From the NCBI RefSeq assembly GCF_000422285.1, contig NZ_AULM01000009.1, forward strand, positions 1-64,000: 64,000 nucleotides of DNA. The letters run 5' to 3'. Below are positions 19,601 to 27,918 of this stretch, piece after piece. Each line of letters starts with the position of its first letter. The stretch's first letter is position 1. The notes under the pieces were generated by a model. It was not told the DNA's origin, did no database searches, and worked only from the letters and a program-made list of their open reading frames with translations. Origin of the DNA: Desulfatiglans anilini DSM 4660. GTDB lineage: Bacteria; Desulfobacterota; DSM-4660; Desulfatiglandales; Desulfatiglandaceae. Position numbers and translations under genes: made by a program.

Positions 19601-20500
19601 TCAGGGGACGATCCAGACCGCCAACCCTTTAGCAAGATAAACGATCTTGTTGCTCACCCGCCCCATGAAAAATTCCTGCACCTTGGAAAGCCCCCTCCGG
19701 CCCGCAACGATCGTTCCATAGCCCTCGCTTCTGGCCGTTGCTACAACCGTCTCCGCCCGGCTCTTGGCGCCGCTGATGATCTTGGAGCCGATCTGTTCGG
19801 GCTTGAAGCCCCTCAGGATCAGGCTCTCTTTGGCATTCTTGAAAACCTCCGCCATCTCACCCGAGACCTCGGTTACATAGTCAGCCTCGGTGGCACGAAT
19901 GACATGCATCATATCGATCGTGCACGGGCTCCCGGCAAACAGGTCCGCCACCGAGTCCAGGGCCCGCCGGCTGTTTTCGGAACTGTCCATGGCCACGAGA
20001 ACCTTGTCCGGCGTGGCCTTTTTGCCCACCAGCGCGAGGGGAAGAAACGACAGGCGCTCGAGCAGCTTCGTCGCGACACTGCCGAGCACGATGTGCTTGA
20101 GAAACCCGGCGCCCCGCCTTCCGACCGCCACAGCGCTGTAACCCCCTTCGGCCTCCTTGATCAAGTCACGGGCCAGCCCCTCCTGGCGATCCCTGATCTT
20201 GACCACGATGTCCTCGTCCGCGAGGCCCATGGCCAGAAGCATTTTGCGGGCCTTTTCCATGAAATTTTCGGCCTCTTTCCGCCGCTGCAGTTCCCAGGCC
20301 TTGATCTCGGAGACGCGTTTGGCCACATGGGACTGTCTCTGTAAATCCCAATACGCATCGGGCACCGCGCTGAACACGTTGTAGAGCACGATCTGCATGT
20401 GCTGAAAAGGCGCTATCCTGCCCATATATCTGACCGTCTGGGACGCACGATCAGAGCCGTCCACCCCCACCAGTACCTTCTTGCGAGCCTCTTCTACCAT
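19601..20500 (-). CDS. Tandem universal stress protein (two UspA domains)
   Basis: The 299-aa cytoplasmic protein contains two UspA folds. Domain 1 (about 6-150) starts KKVLVGVDGSD and has the ATP-type G-x2-G-x9-G-S motif (GRRGAGFLKHIVLGS). Domain 2 (about 162-299) starts DKVLVAMDSSE and has GRRGLSKVQEFFMGR, in which the final Ser is replaced by Arg, so only the first domain clearly keeps the full nucleotide-binding motif. Tandem Usp proteins are stress- or energy-status factors of unclear mechanism. AAAGGA lies about eleven bases upstream of the ATG. It converges on cdaA. Confidence 0.9.
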   Translation of the reverse strand: MVEEARKKVLVGVDGSDRASQTVRYMGRIAPFQHMQIVLYNVFSAVPDAYWDLQRQSHVAKRVSEIKAWELQRRKEAENFMEKARKMLLAMGLADEDIVVKIRDRQEGLARDLIKEAEGGYSAVAVGRRGAGFLKHIVLGSVATKLLERLSFLPLALVGKKATPDKVLVAMDSSENSRRALDSVADLFAGSPCTIDMMHVIRATEADYVTEVSGEMAEVFKNAKESLILRGFKPEQIGSKIISGAKSRAETVVATARSEGYGTIVAGRRGLSKVQEFFMGRVSNKIVYLAKGLAVWIVP

Positions 20501-20726
20501 CTTTGCATCGTCCTTTCAGATCCCTCAATTGCGCCCCGTTCCAAAAAACGACCATCCCCCCGGCAGACCCCACTCAACCCTCGGGGGTCATTCCCTCGGA
20601 ACAATCCAGCGGATACCCCTGCAGATGAAAACCCCGGGGGAAGAAGCTCCACGGCAGCCGCGCGCGCAAGCCCCGTCCCGCAGAACGCAGCCTGGGCCCA
20701 CGCGGCGCAGATTCAGCAATGCTTCA

Positions 20727-21389
20727 TCACGAAGCGGCTTCCGGCCGCGGCTTGATTTCAACCTCTACACGCCGGTTCTGCTCCCTCCCTGAAGCGGTGT
20801 CGTTCGAAGCGACCGGCATCGTTTCACCGAAACCGATGGCGGTGATCCTGCCCGCACCGACCCCTTTGGTGATCAGGTAATTTCGGACAGCCGTTGCGCG
20901 GCGCTCCGAAAGGTCCTGATTGTACTTCTCGGACCCCGTACTGTCCGTGTGGCCGGCAACGATGATATCACTGTCCGGATACCGGACCATCACGTCCGCC
21001 ATTTGAACGAGCGTCGACTGGGACGCCGGCTTGAGCGCCGTCGAGTTTACATCGAAGAGGATGGCATTCGACATGGTGACGACCAAGCGGTCCTCCTTCT
21101 GCTCGACCGTTGTGTTCGGGATCTGCTCCAATTCCTTCTTCTGCTGATCCATCTTGTAGCCGATGGCTCCGCCTACCGCAGCCCCCGCAGCGGCGCCGAT
21201 GGCCGCCCCGGCCCCTTTATGTCCGGACTGGTGGCCGATGATCGCGCCGGCCAGCGCGCCCGTAGCGGCGCCGATAGCAACCCCTTTTCCCGTGTCCGTC
21301 TTCATAGCCTCCTGCGTCTGGGCACATCCACCGACAAAAAAGGCACAGCCGCACAGTACCAATAAAACCGCATTCCATCGCTTCATCAC
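20727..21389 (-). CDS. OmpA-family lipoprotein with glycine-zipper segment
   Basis: The 220-aa envelope protein has a lipoprotein signal (lipobox VGGC, Cys at about residue 22), a Gly/Ala-rich glycine-zipper region (about 36-78, GAATGALAGAIIGHQSG) and a C-terminal OmpA-like peptidoglycan-binding domain (about 100-212). The peptidoglycan contact motif is visible as AGHTDSTGSEKYNQDLSERR, and NRRVEVEI closes the domain. It is probably anchored in the outer membrane, linking it to the wall; glycine-zipper/OmpA proteins of this type are common in deltaproteobacteria. No signal of specialised function was found. The gap to the downstream gene (20501-20726) holds nothing clear. Confidence 0.88.
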   Translation of the reverse strand: MMKRWNAVLLVLCGCAFFVGGCAQTQEAMKTDTGKGVAIGAATGALAGAIIGHQSGHKGAGAAIGAAAGAAVGGAIGYKMDQQKKELEQIPNTTVEQKEDRLVVTMSNAILFDVNSTALKPASQSTLVQMADVMVRYPDSDIIVAGHTDSTGSEKYNQDLSERRATAVRNYLITKGVGAGRITAIGFGETMPVASNDTASGREQNRRVEVEIKPRPEAAS

Positions 21390-21466
21390 AAATCCTCCTT
21401 CTCTATTTCTTTATCACGTCGGGAACCAAACAGAAGAAAAAGCCAACTTCCGATCTAAACAGGGCT

Positions 21467-21620
21467 CATCCAGAAAGGATCCCCCGGCACCACCCGGTTG
21501 CCAGTCCGGAAATGAGGAGTTTTTCTTCACACGCTTCGCGTGCTCAGTCCCACCCCTTCAGGGCGGGTCCCGGTTTCTTCACACGCTGCGGGTGCCCCCT
21601 CCCACCCTTTCACGGCAAAG
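21467..21620 (+). repeat. Dispersed intergenic repeat, copy C (left half, hairpin module doubled)
   Basis: The left arm (CATCCAGAAAGGAT ... AGTCCGGAAATGAGG) aligns with copy B. The hairpin module then occurs twice: CACGC-TTC-GCGTG with CCCC-TTCA-GGGC, followed by a decayed second unit (CACGCTGCGGGTG, CCCACCCTTTCACGG). Relative to copy B, CACCC/GGGTG has become CACGC/GCGTG, so both arms changed together. The right half is missing or unrecognisable. Confidence 0.75.
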
Positions 21621-21942
21621 CGCCGTCTTGCGAAGGTTTTGCATCGACAGGACCGAAAAAACGCCTCTGCAGTCTGAACGGCGCCCGTCAAAACCGGCAC
21701 CTCTTCATCCGGTAATCCCAGTGTAATGCCTTTTCGAAGGCAAAATCAAGCGCACCTTCACATCTAGAGGCAAAAAACAGTCCTCGGGCACACCTATCCC
21801 TGATCGATGCCGGCACCTGGAAAACCGGCAATCCAAGGATGGCTCTCCTTCCCGTTCGAAATCAAAACTTGGAGAAATGATCTTTTCCTGGGGCCTGTCC
21901 ACGCCAGAACCCTCGATCATCGAGGCCGGCAGGGGCTTCTCC

Positions 21943-21971
21943 TTGACAACAGACTGAAAAACATCAATAGT
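21943..21971 (+). promoter_or_regulatory. Possible sigma-70 promoter in the usp upstream region
   Basis: A perfect TTGACA (21943-21948) is followed after 17 bases by AATAGT (21966-21971, four of six matches). The predicted transcript would start around 21978, ten bases before a perfect inverted repeat and about 360 bases before the usp gene. It suggests either a long leader or a small RNA. Confidence 0.4.
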
Positions 21972-21978
21972 TTTCTAA

Positions 21979-22070
21979 CGGTGTCGCGTCATCAGCGAAA
22001 GCGGCGCCTGCCGGCCGATAGGGAGGGTATCCTACGCCCGCGGATGGGATTTGCACCGGTCGCTGATGAC
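21979..22070 (+). ncRNA. Candidate structured RNA or leader (closing stem of 11 bp)
   Basis: GTCATCAGCGA (21988-21998) and TCGCTGATGAC (22060-22070) are perfect inverted complements and enclose 61 GC-rich bases with further pairing potential (for example TAGG/CCTA and GGCG/CGCC). The stem begins about ten bases after a predicted transcription start. It matches no riboswitch class that I can recognise. The 21390-22339 interval (950 bases) otherwise holds only repeat copy C and, at 22245-22267, a hairpin GAGACATCGC/GCGGTGTCTC. Confidence 0.35.
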
Positions 22071-22339
22071 AGGATGCCCGGTTTTCCACTGAAGCCCGTC
22101 AGACAGGAGGAACGCTTGCGAGAAGTTGGGGAGGCTGCCGGAACCGAAGCGCTTAAGGGATAACCGTTGACCGCTTCCGTTCGACGAAGAGGAAAACCCC
22201 ACCCCTGAAGGCGATGGCAGGGTCGCGTCGGAGCGGAAAGGGGTGAGACATCGCTCGCGGTGTCTCGCTGGCCGTCATGAAAGCATTGGCTTCACGCTTT
22301 TCCGGAATGAAATTCCAACCCGAGAGGAGGTTTCGTCCC

Positions 22340-22798
22340 ATGATCGAGTTCAAGAAAATTCTCGTCCCGTATGACTTCACCGAAAACGCCGCCAAGGTCA
22401 TCCCTCACGCTATATCTTTGTCACAGAAATACGATGCCACCATCTGTTTCATGCACGTCGTGGAAGATCTCGCCCGCTGGGGCATCGGGGCTTACGTCCC
22501 GCATCTGCCCCTGGATTCGTTCAAGAAAGAGGCCCTGGAAGGGGCGCGCCAGGCGATGGACACATTCTGCGCCGAAGAGCTTGGAAGCTGCGCCAGCGTC
22601 CGTAAGATCCTGAGTGCAGGTGATCCGGTGGAAGAAATCCTCAAAACCATCGAACAGGAAGCGATCGATCTGGTCATTATGGCGACACATGGAAGGAAGG
22701 GGCTCGAACATACCATCTTCGGCAGCGTCGCCGAGAATGTTTTGAGGAGATCGAGCGCTCCCGTGCTGACCATCAACCCGCACACGGTCAAAAAATGA
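22340..22798 (+). CDS. Universal stress protein (single UspA domain)
   Basis: The 152-aa protein has one UspA fold starting FKKILVPYDFTENAAK. The nucleotide-binding loop ATHGRKGLEHTIFGS keeps the G-x9-G-S spacing, with Ala in place of the first Gly. The C terminus is the usual SSAPVLTI strand. The frame extends upstream to 22277, but the ATG at 22340 has GAGGAGG nine bases upstream and gives the standard N terminus. Its long upstream region includes a possible promoter and structured RNA, so expression may be regulated by its leader. It is unrelated in position to the tandem Usp at 19.6 kb. Confidence 0.92.
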   Translation: MIEFKKILVPYDFTENAAKVIPHAISLSQKYDATICFMHVVEDLARWGIGAYVPHLPLDSFKKEALEGARQAMDTFCAEELGSCASVRKILSAGDPVEEILKTIEQEAIDLVIMATHGRKGLEHTIFGSVAENVLRRSSAPVLTINPHTVKK

Positions 22799-22909
22799 AG
22801 TGCCCATGAAGAAATATCCTTCGACACAGGTAGGCGTTTTGCAGTATGTAGATCACGCTGGCGAATTTGGGATGGACTGCTGATCGAACCTTATTTTGGA
22901 GGCGCCGCC

Positions 22910-23239
22910 ATGATTCGGAAAATCACCCGCCGGGCCGTCTGCTTTCTGGCTCTGGCCTTTTCCCTGGTTGTGCACACCGCTCCACCTGCTCAGGCGGAAG
23001 ACATCACCATTTTGATGGCAACCGTCACCTATGACGGACACGTCGTGACGTCCGAAGGTCAAAAGCTGTTTCTGACCCCGAGTGAAGCTGCAGTGCAGCT
23101 GGGTCAATATCAAGGGAAGCAAGTCATCGTGACCGGAATGACCGGTGAATGCGATGGCAGGGGGATATTTTCCGTGACGTCTTTTCAGCCGGTCCCCGAA
23201 AAGGCGGACGGAGCCGATGCAGAAAAATCGGATGATTAG
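22910..23239 (+). CDS. Small exported protein of unknown function
   Basis: The 109-aa protein has a clear signal peptide: basic MIRKITRR, hydrophobic VCFLALAFSLVVHTA and a likely cleavage after AQA (about residue 29). The mature part is about 80 residues, with TVTYDGHVVTSEGQKLFLTPSEAAVQLGQY visible in outline and an acidic tail. It lacks any family motif I recognise; a small beta-rich periplasmic domain is plausible. TGGAGG upstream supports the start. It stands alone between a usp gene and an fmdB-like gene. Confidence 0.65.
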   Translation: MIRKITRRAVCFLALAFSLVVHTAPPAQAEDITILMATVTYDGHVVTSEGQKLFLTPSEAAVQLGQYQGKQVIVTGMTGECDGRGIFSVTSFQPVPEKADGADAEKSDD

Positions 23240-23328
23240 AAGTCCGGGAGGGCGGTCTTCAGCTTTCGCTCCGTCCGGTGCATTTTAAATAAAGATACAG
23301 GGGATGATCCCTACCATGGAGGATGTTT

Positions 23329-23580
23329 ATGCCCCTTTATGATTTCCGCTGCAACGACTGCGGGACGGACTTCGAGGCCCTGATGCCTGCCGCAGCTGAA
23401 AACACGCCTGACTGCCTGTCCTGTGGGAGTTCGAACGTGGAGAAGCGGCTGTCCGTGCCGGCTTCCTACTCTGGAAAGACGCGGAACAGGCTGCCCGGAA
23501 CGGGCGATACGACCTGCTGCGGCGGCAGCCCAGGCCATCGCGGTTGCGCCGGCCCAGGAAGCTGCTGCGGAAAGGCCTGA
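23329..23580 (+). CDS. FmdB-family zinc-ribbon protein
   Basis: The 83-aa protein begins MPLYDFRCNDCG and has the second CxxC in DCLSCGSSNVEKRLS, the standard FmdB/CxxC putative regulatory zinc ribbon. After about residue 60 it carries an unusual glycine- and cysteine-rich tail (TCCGG, GCAGPGSCCG), which could bind further metal. FmdB was first linked to formamidase regulation in Methylophilus; the general function is unknown. TGGAGGA lies five bases upstream of the ATG at 23329. The HD-domain gene on the opposite strand converges 50 bases downstream. Confidence 0.88.
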   Translation: MPLYDFRCNDCGTDFEALMPAAAENTPDCLSCGSSNVEKRLSVPASYSGKTRNRLPGTGDTTCCGGSPGHRGCAGPGSCCGKA

Positions 23581-23629
23581 GCCGGTCGACCGATAAGAGA
23601 CGACAAGGAAATTTCCCTGCGGCAACGTC

Positions 23630-24211
23630 TCACGCCGACCCGGACGCCCGGCGCCTCGACAGTTCCTGCAGGGCAATCGATCGGCCGGTTGGCGTCAGAA
23701 ACCACTCATCGACCATCCTCTCGAGCCGGGAGCATATCGCCTCCCGGGAAAAATCGAAGCGGGCTTGGTTGACGGAGACCCCGTCCTCCGAATAGCGCCA
23801 GAGTTTGTCCGCGTCTTTTACGATGGTGTCGTTCAGGGTCCGGCCTTTGGGCCGCGAGTCGTGTCCTTCGATGATAGCTGCAATCTCCTCCGTTTTTTCG
23901 GAGGGATAGCCCACAGCCTGGAGGATCGCCGTCGCGATCTCCGCCCCCGCTTCCTCATGGATGCGGTTGACCTCAGGCATCGTCGCCCTGGGGCCGAAGG
24001 CCTGCAGGTGCAGCGTCTCAGGCACCCTGCTCCAACCGACGTCATGCAAGATCACCGCCGGGATGACAATATCCTCATTCCCGCCCTCGGCCTGAAGGAG
24101 CGCCTTGGCAAAGGCGACCGCGATGCGGGTGTGCGATTCGTTATTCCGGGTCTGCAGATAAGGCCGGGCCATCTTCCAGATCTTTTCAAAAACCGGCTGC
24201 AAATTTTCCAT
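23630..24211 (-). CDS. HD-domain phosphohydrolase-like protein
   Basis: The 193-aa cytoplasmic protein has HD-superfamily metal ligands: SHTRIAVAFA, the ILHDVGW (HD pair), the HEEAGAEIA helix, EGHDSRPKG and the late KDADKLWRY Asp. This matches small HD proteins such as the YpgQ/YedJ type, which act on nucleotides or related phosphates; the substrate is unknown. The open frame extends to 24466, but the ATG at 24211 has AAAAGG nearby and starts at the first conserved helix. Upstream, 24212-24395 holds no gene. Confidence 0.8.
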   Translation of the reverse strand: MENLQPVFEKIWKMARPYLQTRNNESHTRIAVAFAKALLQAEGGNEDIVIPAVILHDVGWSRVPETLHLQAFGPRATMPEVNRIHEEAGAEIATAILQAVGYPSEKTEEIAAIIEGHDSRPKGRTLNDTIVKDADKLWRYSEDGVSVNQARFDFSREAICSRLERMVDEWFLTPTGRSIALQELSRRRASGSA

Positions 24212-24395
24212 ACACCTTTTGCCCCCGACAAACGCTGATACGGGCCACGCAACGGCCGCTCCCGTCAAAGGCCCGGTCTGCACCAAACCCCCCTGCTTCA
24301 GGTTGATTCCGATTCGGCTGAGCCCGTCCTCAAGGATCATGTCTGTTCCCACGGCCGCCCGCAGGCCGCATCCAGTCGTTGTCACCGAAACCGGA

Positions 24396-25271
24396 TCACC
24401 AGTGCGGCTGGTTGCCGATCCGATGCCCCATGACCTCCAGGGTGTCCGATACCACCATGAAGGCATTGGGATCCACTTCCCGCACGAGGCGTTTGAGCCT
24501 TGAAAGCTCCCGGAAGGTGATCACGGCAAAAAGGATCTTCTCCGGCTTGCCGGAGTATCCCCCCTGGCCCTCCAGGATCGTGACGCCCCGGTTCAGCTTT
24601 TCCAGAATACCGTGCGAGATGTTTTCCCACGAGGGCGAGATGATATAGACGGCCTTGCGCTGACTCAAACCGGTTACGACGAGATTCACCATATTCGAGT
24701 TGACGTAAAGATAGACCAGCGTGTAGAGCGCGCTCTCCAAAGAAAACAGGAGGCCTCCGGCCACCAGCACACAGGCGTTGAACGCAAGGACCGTGCTTCC
24801 CAGACGTATCGAAAACCGCTTGAGCAGAATCACCGATAAAATATCCGTTCCCCCGGCCGATCCCCATGACCGGAGAATGATGCCGGAGCCCACCCCCATG
24901 ATGATCCCCGCCAGCAGGGCGCCGAGGATCTTGTTTTCGACCGGAAGCGGGACATGGCTCCAGTTGAGCGCTGCGGAGAAGATCAGCATCCCGACGATGC
25001 TGTAGAGGAAGAAGCGCCGCCCCACATAGGCCCAGCCCAGGAGAAAGACCGGGATATTCATGGCAAAGTAGACGACGGGAACCTCAAGCGAGGGAAAGAG
25101 ATAGTGGAGCACCAGCGCAACCCCCGTAAAACCGGCTCCGATAAACTCCTGGGGGATCAGGATGGCGTTGACGGAAACGGCGCACAGGAGACTGCCGGTG
25201 CTGATCAGCAGCAGGTTCCACAGGACCTGCCGCGGGCTGCCCAGGACGGACTGGACCTTTTCGAACGACAT
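24396..25271 (-). CDS. YitT-family membrane protein (DUF161 plus DUF2179)
   Basis: The 291-aa inner-membrane protein has about five helices in the first 200 residues (for instance LLLISTGSLLCAVSVNAILI and the GIIMGVGSGIILR segment with GSAGGTDILS), then a soluble C-terminal DUF2179 domain (about 205-285, starting RKAVYIISP) typical of YitT proteins. The family is widespread and its transport or sensing role is unproven. The ATG at 25271 is chosen over a GTG at 25283 because AAAGGTGG sits at a good distance. It lies downstream of the beta-lysine operon on the same strand, 80 bases beyond it. Confidence 0.88.
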   Translation of the reverse strand: MSFEKVQSVLGSPRQVLWNLLLISTGSLLCAVSVNAILIPQEFIGAGFTGVALVLHYLFPSLEVPVVYFAMNIPVFLLGWAYVGRRFFLYSIVGMLIFSAALNWSHVPLPVENKILGALLAGIIMGVGSGIILRSWGSAGGTDILSVILLKRFSIRLGSTVLAFNACVLVAGGLLFSLESALYTLVYLYVNSNMVNLVVTGLSQRKAVYIISPSWENISHGILEKLNRGVTILEGQGGYSGKPEKILFAVITFRELSRLKRLVREVDPNAFMVVSDTLEVMGHRIGNQPHW

Positions 25272-25351
25272 GCCGCGTTCCACCTTTCAAACAGGATTTT
25301 CCTCCTGCTGAAAACATAATTTTGTCGGCATGTCAAACGTTATATGAATCC

Positions 25352-25909
25352 TCAGCAGACCGGCGCAGCGGTCGGACCCGGCAAAGAAGCGGGCTGACGG
25401 GCGGTTTCGTCCGCCCGGGGCAAAAGGCGCTTGACGTAGATAAGCTTGTCGTCACCTGGATAGTAGAAGGCCTCCAGGCGGGCTTCCAGACGGAATCCCC
25501 GCCTTTCATAAAACCGGCGGGTCGGTTCGTACTGCGGTCTGGAAGAGGTCTCGGCATAGACCCGTGCCCCACCCATAGCGTGCATGCGCTCCTCCGCGAA
25601 ACGGAGGACCGCGCCTCCCAGCCCCCGCCCCCGGAAATCGTCATCGAGGGCGATCCAATACAGGTCGAAGCTCGCACCGGTGCCCGGTATAGGTCCGAAG
25701 CACGCATAGCCGGCGACGATGCCGTCGATCTCCGCAAAAACAAAGTGATAGCCGCTCGCATCCCCTTTCTGCAAGGCTTCATCGACCAGTTCGACGGCGA
25801 TTTCCACCTCGTCCTGGTAAAAAAAGCCGGACGAGCACACGATGCGGCGAACCGCGGCACGATCTTCAGGCCTTACCGTCGTTCGGAACACCCTATCAGG
25901 AGGCGCCAT
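25352..25909 (-). CDS. GNAT-family N-acetyltransferase (last gene of beta-lysine operon)
   Basis: The 185-aa enzyme has the GNAT acetyl-CoA site RGRGLGGAVL (about residues 93-102), preceded by FDLYWIALDDDF, and motif B with RFYERRGF. It should move an acetyl or other acyl group from CoA to an amine. The start overlaps the end of the GNAT/HDAC fusion by 14 bases, so the two are probably translationally coupled. In organisms making N-epsilon-acetyl-beta-lysine, a GNAT (AblB) follows lysine 2,3-aminomutase; this gene may act likewise, although AblB proteins are longer. The substrate is inferred from context only. Confidence 0.8.
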   Translation of the reverse strand: MAPPDRVFRTTVRPEDRAAVRRIVCSSGFFYQDEVEIAVELVDEALQKGDASGYHFVFAEIDGIVAGYACFGPIPGTGASFDLYWIALDDDFRGRGLGGAVLRFAEERMHAMGGARVYAETSSRPQYEPTRRFYERRGFRLEARLEAFYYPGDDKLIYVKRLLPRADETARQPASLPGPTAAPVC

Positions 25910-27731
25910 GCTCAAACCTGCCTTTTCTTACAGGGCGGCCTGGCGAGAACCCTGCCGACGAGTTTTCCGCCCCAAACGCCCCCTCCCAAAGACCGCGAAA
26001 AAAGCTGCGGGCATTCGCCCCCAGGGAGCGGATCCGGTAACCCCCTTCCTGTATGACGATGGCAGGCAGCCTCAAGGCACCGATCATCCTGCCGTTCCGG
26101 TAAAAATCCTTGCGCCCGAGCAACCATGTCCCGGTGGGATCCCCTTTGGCGGTGTCGAGCCCGAGGGCTACGATCAGGAAGTGGGGCTCGAACCTGGCGA
26201 CGGCCGCCAGCGCCTTGTCGAGTACCGACCGGTAACGCTCCCCTTCCACGGTCTCCTCGAGGGGGAAGTTCAGGTTGAAGCCCTCCCCCGCCCCTTCGCC
26301 CCTTTCCTCCCTGAAGCCGCTGAAGTACGGATAGGCGAAGGCCGGATGCCCATGAATGGAGATGGTCAGAACGTCCGGACGATCGTAGAAGATCTCCTGA
26401 GTGCCGTTGCCGTGATGGTAGTCCACATCGAGAACCGCTGTCCGTCCGTAGGCGCTCAGGAAATGCGCCGCGATGGCGGCGGTGTTGAAGTAGCAGAACC
26501 CGCCAAAGACGCTTCTTTCCGCATGGTGGCCGGGCGGACGCACCAGGGCGTAAGCCAGCCGGCGGCCTTTGAGGATTTCCTCCGCCGCGGTCAGACCGCA
26601 ATCCACGGCCCGCTTGGCGGCGTCATAGGCATCCCGGTTCAGAGGCGTGAAGGTGTCGATGCAATAATACCCGGCCCTGACCGGCAGTTCCCGGGGCGGG
26701 CGGGCCCGGTTGCGGATGGGAAACACATAGGGGTAAACCGACTCACCCGGCTGCACCAGGGTGCATACCCTTTTGAAATAATGGATGAAACCTGGATCAT
26801 GGACCGCCCTGATGCGCTTCTCGGAAAAGTGCCGGACCGGCTTCAGATCGAAGATGCCCATCCTTTCCAGTTCCCTTTGGATGGCTCCGACCCTGACCGG
26901 GGATTCCACATAGCCGCGCTCGTGCACATGATGAAGGGCGTGCCGGTCGTTCACCACCAGGGCGATCCGCCTTTCCATCGCCGGGGCCGGCAGAGCGGGC
27001 TGCGTTTCGCCTGTGCGGGCATACTTGGGGTCGCGCAGAAGAACGGGGTCGTCCTTGAAGGACTGCACCACGCGATCGATATACCCTTGCGGGCAGGCAT
27101 CGCCGTATTTCCGCTCGAGAATCGCCCGTACGATGAGGCGCACGCGCCTTCGGCCCAAAGGCCCCTTTCCGCCCAGAAGGTCGCAGACGAGGTAGGGTGG
27201 GCAGGGATCATCCGGCCTGATCGGCGTCTCATAAAGCGTATTCACCACCGGACGCGCGCCGTAGCGCTCGTAGAAACGCAGGCGGGCCGCATTCTGTTTG
27301 AGGATGGTCTCGTCGCGGCAGACCGCGGGGTCATCCGGCAGGCACTCGAAGAAAAGCGCGGCCGACCCGAGTGAACGGGCCTCGTCACGGACTCTTTCAT
27401 AGAGGGCGCCGCCTATCCCTCCCCCCGTTCTCAACTTCGCGACGGAAATGAAATCGAGATAGCAGAAGACGAGATCCGGCGCGTGGTGCAGCAGGGCAAA
27501 CCCTTTGACCTTGCTGCGGGCGCCTGCGGCCACGAACAAGATGGATCGGAAACGGTGTTTGAGCGGATCCCGAAGGGACTCAGGCAGTTCCTCGATTTCA
27601 CGCTCCGGCAGGAGCGGAAACTGATCCCGGAGGATCTGCTGGACCTCGTCTATGGCCTTGCGATCGATCGGGATGATGTCATCGTAGATGCGGCGGATTT
27701 GAAACAACGGTTCGACCTTCCTGGAAATCAA
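25896..27731 (-). CDS. GNAT domain fused to a histone-deacetylase-like zinc amidohydrolase
   Basis: The 611-aa bifunctional protein joins an N-terminal GNAT domain (about 15-190; CoA loop RTGGGIGGAL at 101-110) to an arginase/deacetylase-fold domain (about 255-590). The latter keeps the HDAC active site: GHH at 401-403, zinc ligands D437 and H439 in DVDYHHGNG, D526 in LGLD, and Tyr565 in GGY. Bacterial relatives deacetylate acetylpolyamines, acetoin-related or acyl-lysine substrates. One chain able to add and remove acyl groups suggests protection chemistry or regulation. The start appears to be TTG with no nearby ATG, just beyond repeat copy D; its exact position is uncertain. Confidence 0.85.
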   Translation of the reverse strand: MISRKVEPLFQIRRIYDDIIPIDRKAIDEVQQILRDQFPLLPEREIEELPESLRDPLKHRFRSILFVAAGARSKVKGFALLHHAPDLVFCYLDFISVAKLRTGGGIGGALYERVRDEARSLGSAALFFECLPDDPAVCRDETILKQNAARLRFYERYGARPVVNTLYETPIRPDDPCPPYLVCDLLGGKGPLGRRRVRLIVRAILERKYGDACPQGYIDRVVQSFKDDPVLLRDPKYARTGETQPALPAPAMERRIALVVNDRHALHHVHERGYVESPVRVGAIQRELERMGIFDLKPVRHFSEKRIRAVHDPGFIHYFKRVCTLVQPGESVYPYVFPIRNRARPPRELPVRAGYYCIDTFTPLNRDAYDAAKRAVDCGLTAAEEILKGRRLAYALVRPPGHHAERSVFGGFCYFNTAAIAAHFLSAYGRTAVLDVDYHHGNGTQEIFYDRPDVLTISIHGHPAFAYPYFSGFREERGEGAGEGFNLNFPLEETVEGERYRSVLDKALAAVARFEPHFLIVALGLDTAKGDPTGTWLLGRKDFYRNGRMIGALRLPAIVIQEGGYRIRSLGANARSFFRGLWEGAFGAENSSAGFSPGRPVRKGRFEHGAS

Positions 27732-27739
27732 TCTCTACG

Positions 27740-27910
27740 CAGAGATGTTGCCATCTGCGGATCTCAGCGTCAACTTGAACGCTTGTTCGTGCAACGATTC
27801 ATAAGCATCGGCTCCGCACCCCTGTCCGGTTCCCCCGGGTATTGACGACACCGGAACCCGCTCCGAAGGGGCGGGACTGAACGCGCGAAGCGTGTCAAGC
27901 AACCGGGACG
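27740..27910 (-). repeat. Dispersed intergenic repeat, copy D (inverted, decayed)
   Basis: On the minus strand it reads CCCGGTTGCTTGACACGCTTCGCGCG, CAGTCCCGCCCCTTCGGAGCGGG, matching the hairpin module of copies A and B. The lower-coordinate part resembles the right half (ACGAACAAGCGTTCAAGTTGACGC, shown here only in outline). It fills the 187-base gap between the second ATP-grasp gene and the GNAT/HDAC gene, inside the beta-lysine operon. Confidence 0.65.
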
Positions 27911-27918
27911 CGCCGTCG

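Noticed and set aside
22060..22075. CTGATGA next to the candidate RNA, resembling a hammerhead ribozyme core
   Set aside because: No matching GAAA and cleavage-site elements are found at the right spacing; the motif is explained by the perfect inverted repeat.
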